Of a stretch of 64,000 bases of DNA, positions 43,907 to 56,949 are shown piece after piece. The notes under the pieces were generated by a model. It saw nothing but the letters and a program-made list of their open reading frames with translations. It searched no databases and was not told the origin of the DNA. The position numbers were made by a program, and so were the translations under genes. Origin of the DNA: Hippophae tibetana (lineage: Eukaryota; Streptophyta; Magnoliopsida; Rosales; Elaeagnaceae); assembly GCA_037013495.1 (NCBI GenBank), contig CM072802.1, positions 48,026,501 through 48,090,500 of the forward strand, given 5' to 3'. Numbering within the stretch: the first letter of the stretch is position 1; the number at the start of each line of letters is the position of its first letter.

Positions 43907-44564
43907 GTTAATATTACTCAAAATAATTGTTTTTGCCAACTATTTCGGGGTAAAATAAATTGGTTTAATGTAATTTATATAAACATATGTCTTATTTTGT
44001 TTTCTAAAAATGAAATATGTTATAATAATCTAATATAAATAAACTCACACATACTAGTTTATACTAAATATTATTAAAAATGCTAAAAACAAATAAATAA
44101 AACATAAATTTTGCCTTTATATGCAATAACTTATATTAAATAAAATCAATGTTTTAAATAAAATCATACATAAGTAAAAACTATAAATATATATATTTGA
44201 TTCAATGAAATATTTATTTATTAGTTCCAGAAATATATTGGAAGGTGAAATATCATATATAACACATGTATCTTAATATTATATTAAATTGAAAACCAAG
44301 ATTCAAAGACAAGAGAATTACCATTCGGGGTGTCGATACCGTGGATATGATCGTGCAATATGAGATGAAATTATGCAAATAATTTATAAACGTATACCAA
44401 GTAACACTATATGATAATTTATGCATATTCAGATTTTATCATATTAGATGCTAATAAATATTTCACATATTTTGTTAATATTTATTAGACATCTTAATTT
44501 TATAATTTGGACGATATCTAATAATTCTCTAAGCATAATAATATTTACAAAATTTCATAAGTTT

Positions 44565-44603
<39 letters not shown>

Positions 44604-47600
44604 GTTAATATTACTCAAAATAATTGTTTTTCCAACAACTTCGGGACAAAATAAATTGGTTTAATGTAATTTATATAACCATATGTCTTATTTTGTTTTA
44701 TAAAAATGAAATATGGTATAATAATCTCATATAAATAAACCCACACATACTAGTTTATACTAAATATTATTAAAAATGCTAAAAACAAATAAATAAAACA
44801 TAAATTTTGCCTTTATATGCAATAACTTATATTAAATAAAATCAATGTTTTAAATAAAATCATACACAAGTTAAAACTATAAATATATATATTTGATTCA
44901 ATGAAATATTTATTTATTAGTTCAAGAAATATATTGGAAGGTGAAATATCATATATAACACATGTATGCTAATATTAGATTAAATTGAAAACCAAGATTC
45001 AAAGACAAGAGAATTGCCATTCGGGGTGTCGATACCGTGGATATGATCGTGCAATATGAGATGAAATAATGCAAATAATTTTTAAACGTATACCAAGTAA
45101 CGATATATGATAATTTATGCATATTTAGATTTTATCATATTAGATGCTAATAAATATTTCACATATTTTGTTAATATTTATTAGACATCTTAATTTTATA
45201 ATTAGGACGATATCTAATAATTCTCTAAGCATAACAATATTTACAAAATTTCATAAGTTATCTATATATATATATATATATATGTGTGTGTGAATATTAC
45301 TCAAAATAATTGTTTTTCCAACAACTTTGGGACAAAATAAATTGGTTTAATGTAATTTATATAACCATATGTCTTATTTTGTTTTATAAAAATGAAATAT
45401 GTTATAATAATCTCATATAAATAAACCCACACATACTAGTTTATAATAAATATTATTAAAAATGCAAAAAACGAATAAATAAAACATATATTTTGCCTTT
45501 ATATGCAATAACTTATATTAAATAAAATCAATGTTTTAAATAAAATCATACATAAGTTAAAATTATAAATATATATATTTGATTCAATGAAATATTTATT
45601 TATTAGTTCAAGAAATATATTGGAAGGTGAAATATCATATATAACACATGTATCTTAATATTAGATTAAATTGAAAATCAAGATTCAAAGACAAGAGAAT
45701 TACCATTCGGGGTGTCGATACCGTAGATATGATCGTGCAATATGAGATGAAATTATGCAACTAATTTTTAAACGTATACCAAGTAACGCTATATGATAAT
45801 TTATGCATATTTAGATTTTATCATATTAGATGCTAATAAATATTTCACATATTTTGTTAATATTTATTAGACATCTTAATTTTATAATTAAGACGATATC
45901 TAATAATTCTCTAAGCATAATAATATTTACAAAATTTCATAAGTTATCTATATATTTATATATATATATGTGTGTGTCTGTGAATATAACTCAAAATAAT
46001 TGTTTTTCCAACAACTTCGGGACAAAATAAATTGGTTTAATGTAATTTATATAACCATATGTCTTATTTTGTTTTATAAAAATGAAATATGGTATAATAA
46101 TCTCATATAAATAAACCCACACATACTAGTTTATACTAAATATTATTAAAAATGCTAAAAACAAATAAATAAAACATATATTTTGCCTTTATATGCAATA
46201 ACTTATATTAAATAAAATCAATGTTTTAAATAAAATATTACATAAGTTAAAACTATAAATATATATATTTGATTCAATGAAATATTTATTTATTAGTTCA
46301 AGAAATATATTGGAAGGTGAAATATCATATATAACACATGTATCGTAATATTAGATTAAATTGAAAATCAAGATTCAAAGACAAGAGAATTACCATTCGG
46401 GGTGTCGATACCGTAGATATGATCGTGCAATATGAGATGAAATTGTGCAAATAATTTTTAAACGTATACCAAGTAACGCTATATGATAATTTATGCATAT
46501 TTAGATTTTATCATATTAGATGCTAATAAATATTTCACATATTTTGTTAATATTTATTAGACATCTTAATTTTATAATTAGGACAATTTCTAATAATTCT
46601 CTAAGCATAATAATATTTACAAAATTTCACAAGTTATCTATATATTTATATATATATATGTGTGAATATTACTCAAAATAATTGTTTTTCCAACAACTTC
46701 GGGACAAAATAAATTGGTTTAATGTAATTTATATAAACATATGTCCTATTTTGTTTTATAAAAATGAAATATGGTATAATAATCTCATATAAATAAACCC
46801 ACACATACTAGTTTATACTAAATATTATTAAAAATGCTAAAAACAAATAAATAAAACATATATTTTGCCTTTATATGCAATAACTTATATTAAATAAAAT
46901 CAATGTTTTAAATAAAATCATACATAAGTAAAATCTATAAATATATATATTTGATTCAATGAAATATTTATTTATTAGTTCCAGAAATATATTGGAAGGT
47001 GAAATATCATATATAACACATGTATCTTAATATTAGATTAAATTGAAAATCAAGATTCAAAGACAAGAGGATTACCATTCGGGGTGTCGATACCGTAGAT
47101 ATGATCGTGCAATATGAGATGAAATTGTGCAAATAATTTTTAAACGTATACCAAGTAACACTATATGATAATTTATGCATATTCAGATTTTATCATATTA
47201 GATGCTAATAAATATTTCACATATTTTGTTAATATTTATTAGACATCTTAATTTTATAATTAGGACAATTTCTAATAATTCTCTAAGCATAATAATATTT
47301 ACAAAATTTCACAAGTTATCTATATATATATATATATGTGTGTGAATATTACTCAAAATAATTGTTTTTCCAACAACTTCGGGACAAAATAAATTGGTTT
47401 AATGTAATTTATATAAACATATGTCCTATTTTGTTTTATAAAAATGAAATATGGTATAATAATCTCATATAAATAAACCCACACATACTAGTTTATACTA
47501 AATATTATTAAAAATGCTAAAAACAAATAAATAAAACATATATTTTGCCTTTATATGCAATAACTTATATTAAATAAAATCAATGTTTTAAATAAAATCA

Positions 47601-48671
47601 TACATAAGTTAAAACTATAAATATATATATTTGATTCAATGAAATATTTATTTATTAGAGTAAGAAATATATTGGAAGGTGAAATATCATATATAACACA
47701 TGTATGCTAATATTAGATTAAATTGAAAACCAAGATTCAAAGACAAGAGAATTGCCATTCGGGGTGTCGATACCGTGGATATGATCGTGCAATATGAGAT
47801 GAAATAATGAAAATAATTTTTAAACGTATACCAAGTAACGATATATGATAATTTATGCATATTTAGATTTTATCATATTAGATGCTAATAAATATTGCAC
47901 ATATTTTGTTAATATTTATTAGACATCTTAATTTTATAATTAGGACGATATCTAATAATTCTCTAAGCATAATAATATTTACAAAATTTCATAAGTTATC
48001 TATATATTTATATATATATATGTGTGTGAATATTACTCAAAATAATTGTTTTTCCAACAACTTCGGGACAAAATAAATTGGTTTAATGTAATTTATATAA
48101 CCATATGTCTTATTTTGTTTTATAAAAATGAAATATGTTATAATAATCTCATATAAATAAACCCACACATACTAGTTTATATTAAATATTATTAAAAATG
48201 CAAAAAAAAAAAACATATATTTTGCCTTTATATGCAATAACTTATATTAAATAAAATCAATGTTTTAAATAAAATCATACATAAGTTAAAACTATAAATA
48301 TATATATTTGATTCAATGAAATATTTATTTATTAGTTCCAGAAATATATTGGAAGGTGAAATATCATATATAACATATGTATCTTAATATTAGATTAAAT
48401 TGAAAACCAAGATTCAAAGACAATAGAATTACCATTCGGGGTGTCGATACCGTGGATATGATCGTGCAATATGAGATGAAATTATGCAAATAATTTTTAA
48501 ACGTATACCAAGTAACACTATATGATAATTTATGCATATTCAGATTTTATCATATTAGATGCTAATAAATATTTCACATATTTTGTTAATATTTATTAGA
48601 CATCTTAATTTTATAATTAGGACGATATCTAATAATTCTATAAGCATAATAATATTTACAAAATTTCATAA

Positions 48672-48676
<5 letters not shown>

Positions 48677-48702
<26 letters not shown>
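48677..48702. repeat. (CT)13 expansion in monomer 48559
   Basis: A 26-base CT run precedes the TA run where most copies have only TCT. Milder expansions occur in 38927, 42388, 43759 and 44448. An exact duplicate lies at 52794-52819. Confidence 0.95.
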
Positions 48703-48718
<16 letters not shown>

Positions 48719-51700
48719 GTTAATATTACTCAAAATAATTGTTTTTGCCAACTATTTCGGGGTAAAATAAATTGGTTTAATGTAATTTATATAAACATAT
48801 GTCTTATTTTGTTTTGTAAAAATGAAATATGTTATAATAATCTCATATAAATAAACTCACACATACTAGTTTATACTAAATATTATTAAAAATGCTAAAA
48901 ACAAATAAATAAAACATATATTTTGCCTTTATATGCAATAACTTATATTAAATAAAATCAATATTTTAAATAAAATCATACATAAGTAAAAACTATAAAT
49001 ATATATATTTGATTCAATGAAATATTTATTTATTAGTTCCAGAAATATATTGGAAGGTGAAATATCATATATAACACATGTATGCTAATATTAGATTAAA
49101 TTGAAAACCAAGATTCAAAGACAAGAGAATTGCCATTCGGGGTGTCGATACCGTGGATATGATCGTGCAATATGAGATGAAATTATGCAAATAATTTTTA
49201 AACGTATACCAAGTAACACTATATGATAATTTATGCATATTCAGATTTTATCATATTAGATGCTAATAAATATTTCACATATTTTGTTAATATTTATTAG
49301 ACATCTTAATTTTATAATTAGGACGATATCTAATAATTCTCTAAGCATAACAATATTTACAAAATTTCATAAGTTATCTATATATATATATATATATATG
49401 TGTGTGTGAATATTACTCAAAATAATTGTTTTTCCAACAACTTTGGGACAAAATAAATTGGTTTAATGTAATTTATATAACCATATGTCTTATTTTGTTT
49501 TATAAAAATGAAATATGTTATAATAATCTCATATAAATAAACCCACACATACTAGTTTATAATAAATATTATTAAAAATGCAAAAAACGAATAAATAAAA
49601 CATATATTTTGCCTTTATATGCAATAACTTATATTAAATAAAATCAATGTTTTAAATAAAATCATACATAAGTTAAAATTATAAATATATATATTTGATT
49701 CAATGAAATATTTATTTATTAGTTCAAGAAATATATTGGAAGGTGAAATATCATATATAACACATGTATCTTAATATTAGATTAAATTGAAAATCAAGAT
49801 TCAAAGACAAGAGAATTACCATTCGGGGTGTCGATACCGTAGATATGATCGTGCAATATGAGATGAAATTATGCAACTAATTTTTAAACGTATACCAAGT
49901 AACGCTATATGATAATTTATGCATATTTAGATTTTATCATATTAGATGCTAATAAATATTTCACATATTTTGTTAATATTTATTAGACATCTTAATTTTA
50001 TAATTAAGACGATATCTAATAATTCTCTAAGCATAATAATATTTACAAAATTTCATAAGTTATCTATATATTTATATATATATATGTGTGTGTCTGTGAA
50101 TATAACTCAAAATAATTGTTTTTCCAACAACTTCGGGACAAAATAAATTGGTTTAATGTAATTTATATAACCATATGTCTTATTTTGTTTTATAAAAATG
50201 AAATATGGTATAATAATCTCATATAAATAAACCCACACATACTAGTTTATACTAAATATTATTAAAAATGCTAAAAACAAATAAATAAAACATATATTTT
50301 GCCTTTATATGCAATAACTTATATTAAATAAAATCAATGTTTTAAATAAAATATTACATAAGTTAAAACTATAAATATATATATTTGATTCAATGAAATA
50401 TTTATTTATTAGTTCAAGAAATATATTGGAAGGTGAAATATCATATATAACACATGTATCGTAATATTAGATTAAATTGAAAATCAAGATTCAAAGACAA
50501 GAGAATTACCATTCGGGGTGTCGATACCGTAGATATGATCGTGCAATATGAGATGAAATTGTGCAAATAATTTTTAAACGTATACCAAGTAACGCTATAT
50601 GATAATTTATGCATATTTAGATTTTATCATATTAGATGCTAATAAATATTTCACATATTTTGTTAATATTTATTAGACATCTTAATTTTATAATTAGGAC
50701 AATTTCTAATAATTCTCTAAGCATAATAATATTTACAAAATTTCACAAGTTATCTATATATTTATATATATATATGTGTGAATATTACTCAAAATAATTG
50801 TTTTTCCAACAACTTCGGGACAAAATAAATTGGTTTAATGTAATTTATATAAACATATGTCCTATTTTGTTTTATAAAAATGAAATATGGTATAATAATC
50901 TCATATAAATAAACCCACACATACTAGTTTATACTAAATATTATTAAAAATGCTAAAAACAAATAAATAAAACATATATTTTGCCTTTATATGCAATAAC
51001 TTATATTAAATAAAATCAATGTTTTAAATAAAATCATACATAAGTAAAATCTATAAATATATATATTTGATTCAATGAAATATTTATTTATTAGTTCCAG
51101 AAATATATTGGAAGGTGAAATATCATATATAACACATGTATCTTAATATTAGATTAAATTGAAAATCAAGATTCAAAGACAAGAGGATTACCATTCGGGG
51201 TGTCGATACCGTAGATATGATCGTGCAATATGAGATGAAATTGTGCAAATAATTTTTAAACGTATACCAAGTAACACTATATGATAATTTATGCATATTC
51301 AGATTTTATCATATTAGATGCTAATAAATATTTCACATATTTTGTTAATATTTATTAGACATCTTAATTTTATAATTAGGACAATTTCTAATAATTCTCT
51401 AAGCATAATAATATTTACAAAATTTCACAAGTTATCTATATATATATATATATGTGTGTGAATATTACTCAAAATAATTGTTTTTCCAACAACTTCGGGA
51501 CAAAATAAATTGGTTTAATGTAATTTATATAAACATATGTCCTATTTTGTTTTATAAAAATGAAATATGGTATAATAATCTCATATAAATAAACCCACAC
51601 ATACTAGTTTATACTAAATATTATTAAAAATGCTAAAAACAAATAAATAAAACATATATTTTGCCTTTATATGCAATAACTTATATTAAATAAAATCAAT

Positions 51701-52788
51701 GTTTTAAATAAAATCATACATAAGTTAAAACTATAAATATATATATTTGATTCAATGAAATATTTATTTATTAGAGTAAGAAATATATTGGAAGGTGAAA
51801 TATCATATATAACACATGTATGCTAATATTAGATTAAATTGAAAACCAAGATTCAAAGACAAGAGAATTGCCATTCGGGGTGTCGATACCGTGGATATGA
51901 TCGTGCAATATGAGATGAAATAATGAAAATAATTTTTAAACGTATACCAAGTAACGATATATGATAATTTATGCATATTTAGATTTTATCATATTAGATG
52001 CTAATAAATATTGCACATATTTTGTTAATATTTATTAGACATCTTAATTTTATAATTAGGACGATATCTAATAATTCTCTAAGCATAATAATATTTACAA
52101 AATTTCATAAGTTATCTATATATTTATATATATATATGTGTGTGAATATTACTCAAAATAATTGTTTTTCCAACAACTTCGGGACAAAATAAATTGGTTT
52201 AATGTAATTTATATAACCATATGTCTTATTTTGTTTTATAAAAATGAAATATGTTATAATAATCTCATATAAATAAACCCACACATACTAGTTTATATTA
52301 AATATTATTAAAAATGCAAAAAAAAAAAAACATATATTTTGCCTTTATATGCAATAACTTATATTAAATAAAATCAATGTTTTAAATAAAATCATACATA
52401 AGTTAAAACTATAAATATATATATTTGATTCAATGAAATATTTATTTATTAGTTCCAGAAATATATTGGAAGGTGAAATATCATATATAACATATGTATC
52501 TTAATATTAGATTAAATTGAAAACCAAGATTCAAAGACAATAGAATTACCATTCGGGGTGTCGATACCGTGGATATGATCGTGCAATATGAGATGAAATT
52601 ATGCAAATAATTTTTAAACGTATACCAAGTAACACTATATGATAATTTATGCATATTCAGATTTTATCATATTAGATGCTAATAAATATTTCACATATTT
52701 TGTTAATATTTATTAGACATCTTAATTTTATAATTAGGACGATATCTAATAATTCTATAAGCATAATAATATTTACAAAATTTCATAA

Positions 52789-52793
<5 letters not shown>

Positions 52794-52819
<26 letters not shown>
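52794..52819. repeat. (CT)13 expansion in monomer 52676
   Basis: Same length as the run at 48677-48702, consistent with copying in the six-monomer duplication. Confidence 0.95.
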
Positions 52820-52835
<16 letters not shown>

Positions 52836-53376
52836 GTTAATATTACTCAAAATAATTGTTTTTGCCAACTATTTCGGGGTAAAATAAATTGGTTTAATGT
52901 AATTTATATAAACATATGTCTTATTTTGTTTTGTAAAAATGAAATATGTTATAATAATCTCATATAAATAAACTCACACATACTAGTTTATACTAAATAT
53001 TATTAAAAATGCTAAAAACAAATAAATAAAACATATATTTTGCCTTTATATGCAATAACTTATATTAAATAAAATCAATATTTTAAATAAAATCATACAT
53101 AAGTAAAAACTATAAATATATATATTTGATTCAATGAAATATTTATTTATTAGTTCCAGAAATATATTGGAAGGTGAAATATCATATATAACACATGTAT
53201 CTTAATATTAGATTAAATTGAAAACCAAGATTCAAAGACAAGAGAATTGCCATTCGGGGTGTCGATACCGTGGATATGATCGTGCAATATGAGATGAAAT
53301 TATGCAACTAATTTTTAAACGTATACCAAGTAACGCTATATGATAATTTATGCATATTTAGATTTTATCATATTAG

Positions 53377-53493
53377 ATGCTAATAAATATTTCACATATT
53401 TTGTTAATATTTATTAGACATCTTAATTTTATAATTAGGACAATTTCTAATAATTCTCTAAGCATAAAAATATTTACAAAATTTCACAAGTTA

Positions 53494-53535
<42 letters not shown>

Positions 53536-54191
53536 AATATTACTCAAAATAATTGTTTTTCCAACAACTTCGGGACAAAATAAATTGGTTTAATGTAATT
53601 TATATAACCATATGTCTTATTTTGTTTTATAAAAATGAAATATGTTATAATAATCTCATATAAATAAACCCACACATACTAGTTTATACTAAATATTATT
53701 AAAAATGCTAAAAACAAATAAATAAAACATATATTTTGCCTTTATATGCAATAACTTATATTAAATAAAATCAATGTTTTAAATAAAATCATACAAAACT
53801 TAAAACTATAAATATATATATTTGATTCAATGAAATATTTATTTATTAGTTCCAGAAATATATTAGAAGGTGAAATATCATATATAACACATGTATCTTA
53901 ATATTAGATTAAATTGAAAACCAAGATTCAAAGACAAGAGAATTACCATTCGGGGTGTCGATACCGTAGATATGATCGTGCAATATGAGATGAAATTATG
54001 TAAATAATTTTTAAACGTATACCAAGTAACACTATATGATAATTTATGCATATTTAGATTTTATCATATTAGATGCTAATAAATATTTCACATATTTTGT
54101 TAATATTTATTAGACATCTTAATTTTATAATTAGGACGATATCTAATAATTCTCTAGGTATAATAATATTTACAAAATTTCATAAGTTATC

Positions 54192-54225
<34 letters not shown>

Positions 54226-56911
54226 AATATTACTGAAAATAATTGTTTTTCCAACAACTTCGGGACAAAATAAATTGGTTTAATGTAATTTATATTTTGT
54301 TTTATAAAAATGAAATATGTTATAATAATCTCATATAAATAAACCCACACATACTAGTTTATACTAAATATTATTAAAAATGCTAAAAATAAATAAATAA
54401 AATATATATTTTGCCTTTATATGCAATAACTTATATTAAATAAAATCAATGTTTTAAATAAAATCATACATAAGTAAAAACTATAAATATATATATTTGA
54501 TTCAATGAAATATTTATTTATTAGTTCAAGAAATATATTGGAAGGTGAAATATCATATATAACACATGTATCTTAATATTAGATTAAATTGAAAACCAAG
54601 ATTCAAAGACAAGAGAATTACCATTCGTGGTGTCTATACCGTAGATATGATCGTGCAATATGAGATGAAATTATGCAACTAATTTTTAAACGTATACCAA
54701 GTAACGCTATATGATAATTTATGCATATTTAGATTTTATCATATTAGATACTAATAAATATTTCACATATTTTGTTAATATTTATTAGACATCTTAATTT
54801 TATAATTAGGACGATATCTAATAATTCTCTAAGCATAATAATATTTACAAAATTTCATAAGTTATCTATATATATATATATATATGTGTGTGTGTGAATA
54901 TTACTCAAAATAATTGTTTTTCCAACAACTTCGAGACAAAATAAATTGGTTTAATGTAATTTATATAATCATATGTCTTATTTTTTTTATAAAAATGAAA
55001 TACGTTATAATAATCTCATATAAATAAACCCACACATACTAGTTTATACTAAATATTATTAAAAATGCTAAAAACAAATAAATAAAACATATATTTTGCC
55101 TTTATATGCAATAACTTATATGAAATAAAATCAATGTTTTAAATAAAATCATACATAAGTTAAAACTATAAATATATATATTTGATTCAATGAAATATTT
55201 CTTTATTAGGTCAAGAAATATATTGGAAGGTGAAATATAATATATAACACATGTATCTTAATATTAGATTAAATTGAAAACCAAGATTCAAAGACAAGAG
55301 AATTACCATTCGGGGTGTCGATACCGTAGATATGATCGTGTAATATGAGATGAAATTATGCAAATAATTTTTAAACGTATACCAAGTAACGCTATATGAT
55401 AATTTATGCATATTTAGATTTTATCATATTAAATGCTAATAAATATTTCACATATTTTGTTAATATTTATTAGACATCTTAATTTTATAATTAGGACGAT
55501 AACTAATAATTCTCTAAGCATAATAATATTTTCAAAATTTCATAATTTATCTCTCTATATATATATATATGTTAATATTACTCAAAATAATTGTTTTTGC
55601 CAACTACTTCGGAGCAAAATAAATTGGTTTAATGTAATTTAAATAACTAAATGTCTTATTTTGTTTTGTAAAAATGAAATATGTTATAATAATCTCATAT
55701 AAATAAAGTCAAACATACTAGTTTATACTAAATATTTTTAAAAATGTTAAAAACGAATAAATGAAACATAAATTTTTGCCTTTATATGCAATAACTTATA
55801 TTAAATAAAATCAATGTTTTAAATAAAATCATACATAAGTTAAAACTATAAATATATATATTTGATTCAATGAAATATTTATTTATTAGTCAAGAAATAT
55901 ATTAGAAGGTGAAATATCATATATAACACATGTATGCTAATATTAGATTAAATTGAAAACCAAGATTCAAAGACAAGAGAATTGCCATTCGGGGTGTCGA
56001 TACCGTGGATATGATCGTGCAATATGAGATGAAATAATGCAAATAATTTTTAAACGTATACCAAGTAACGATATATGATAATTTATGCATATTTAGATTT
56101 TATCATATTAGATGCTAATAAATATTTCACATATTTTGTTAATATTTATTAGACATCTTAATTTTATAATTAGGACGATATCTAATAATTCTATAAGCAT
56201 AATAATATTTACAAAATTTCATAAGTTATCTCTATATATATATATATATATGTTAATATTACTCAAAATAATTGTTTTTGCCAACTATTTCGGGGTAAAA
56301 TAAATTGGTTTAATGTAATTTATATAAACATATGTCTTATTTTGTTTTGTAAAAATGAAATATGTTATAATAATCTCATATAAATAAACTCACACATACT
56401 AGTTTATACTAAATATTATTAAAAATGCTAAAAACAAATAAATAAAACATATATTTTGCCTTTATATGCAATAACTTATATTAAATAAAATCAATGTTTT
56501 AAATAAAATCATACAAAACTTAAAACTATAAATATATATATTTGATTCAATGAAATATTTTTTTATTAGTTCCAGAAATATATTAGAAGGTGAAATATCA
56601 TATATAACACATGTATCTTAATATTAGATTAAATTGAAAACCAAGATTCAAAGACAAGAGAATTACCATTCGGGGTGTCGATACCGTAGATATGATCGTG
56701 CAATATGAGATGAAATTATGTAAATAATTTTTAAACGTATACCAAGTAACACTATATGATAATTTATGCATATTTAGATTTTATCATATTAGATGCTAAT
56801 AAATATTTCACATATTTTGTTAATATTTATTAGACATCTTAATTTTATAATTAGGACGATATCTAATAATTCTCTAAGTATAATAATATTTACAAAATTT
56901 CATAAGTTATC

Positions 56912-56949
<38 letters not shown>

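Larger units (their letters stand above)
38254..45126 (+). repeat. Heterogeneous stretch: hybrids, CT expansions, mixed subtypes
   Basis: Monomers at 38254, 38927, 39621, 40305, 41002, 41706, 42388, 43077, 43759 and 44448. Copies 38927 and 44448 share TAATTTGGACG, AGTTTTCTCTCT and a CT run, and are 5521 bp apart. Copies 41002 and 42388 share AAAATAAATG and GAAGTATTTATT. Copy 41706 is a hybrid, with GCCAACAACTTCGGGAC joining the subtype 1 start to the subtype 2 end, and its tail is diverged (ATATTAAAAATG, ATATGAAATAAC, GTGTTGATTCCG). Copy 42388 reads TTTAGGGG. Copy 38254 has one of the shortest TA runs and TATTGCTC. Confidence 0.75.
45127..53200 (+). repeat. Six-monomer tandem duplication, 4116-4117 bp offset, nearly identical
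   Basis: Anchors 45144, 45830, 46520, 47202, 47882, 48559 repeat as 49260, 49946, 50636, 51318, 51998, 52676. Spacings are 686, 690, 682, 680, 677, 701 against 686, 690, 682, 680, 678, 701. The only difference I could find is one A in a pure A run (about 48202-48213, 12 A; about 52318-52330, 13 A). Shared markers include AACTTTGGGAC, GTGTGTCTGTGAATATAAC, GGACAATTTC, TTTCACAAG, GTCCTATTTTG, TTAGAGTAAG, AATATTGCAC and a 26-bp CT run. Homology ends at about 49083 and 53200. It begins just right of 45126 and 49242. Confidence 0.9.

Noticed and set aside
48202-48213. Poly-A tail of a retroposed element at the A run in copies 47882 and 51998
   Set aside because: The A run replaces a slightly longer segment present in related monomers and lies inside the normal repeat. 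Flanks are continuous satellite with no target duplication.
54961-54990. Sequencing error in the poly-T of copy 54748 (missing G)
   Set aside because: The same change is present in the duplicated copy 57472, so it predates the duplication and is probably real.
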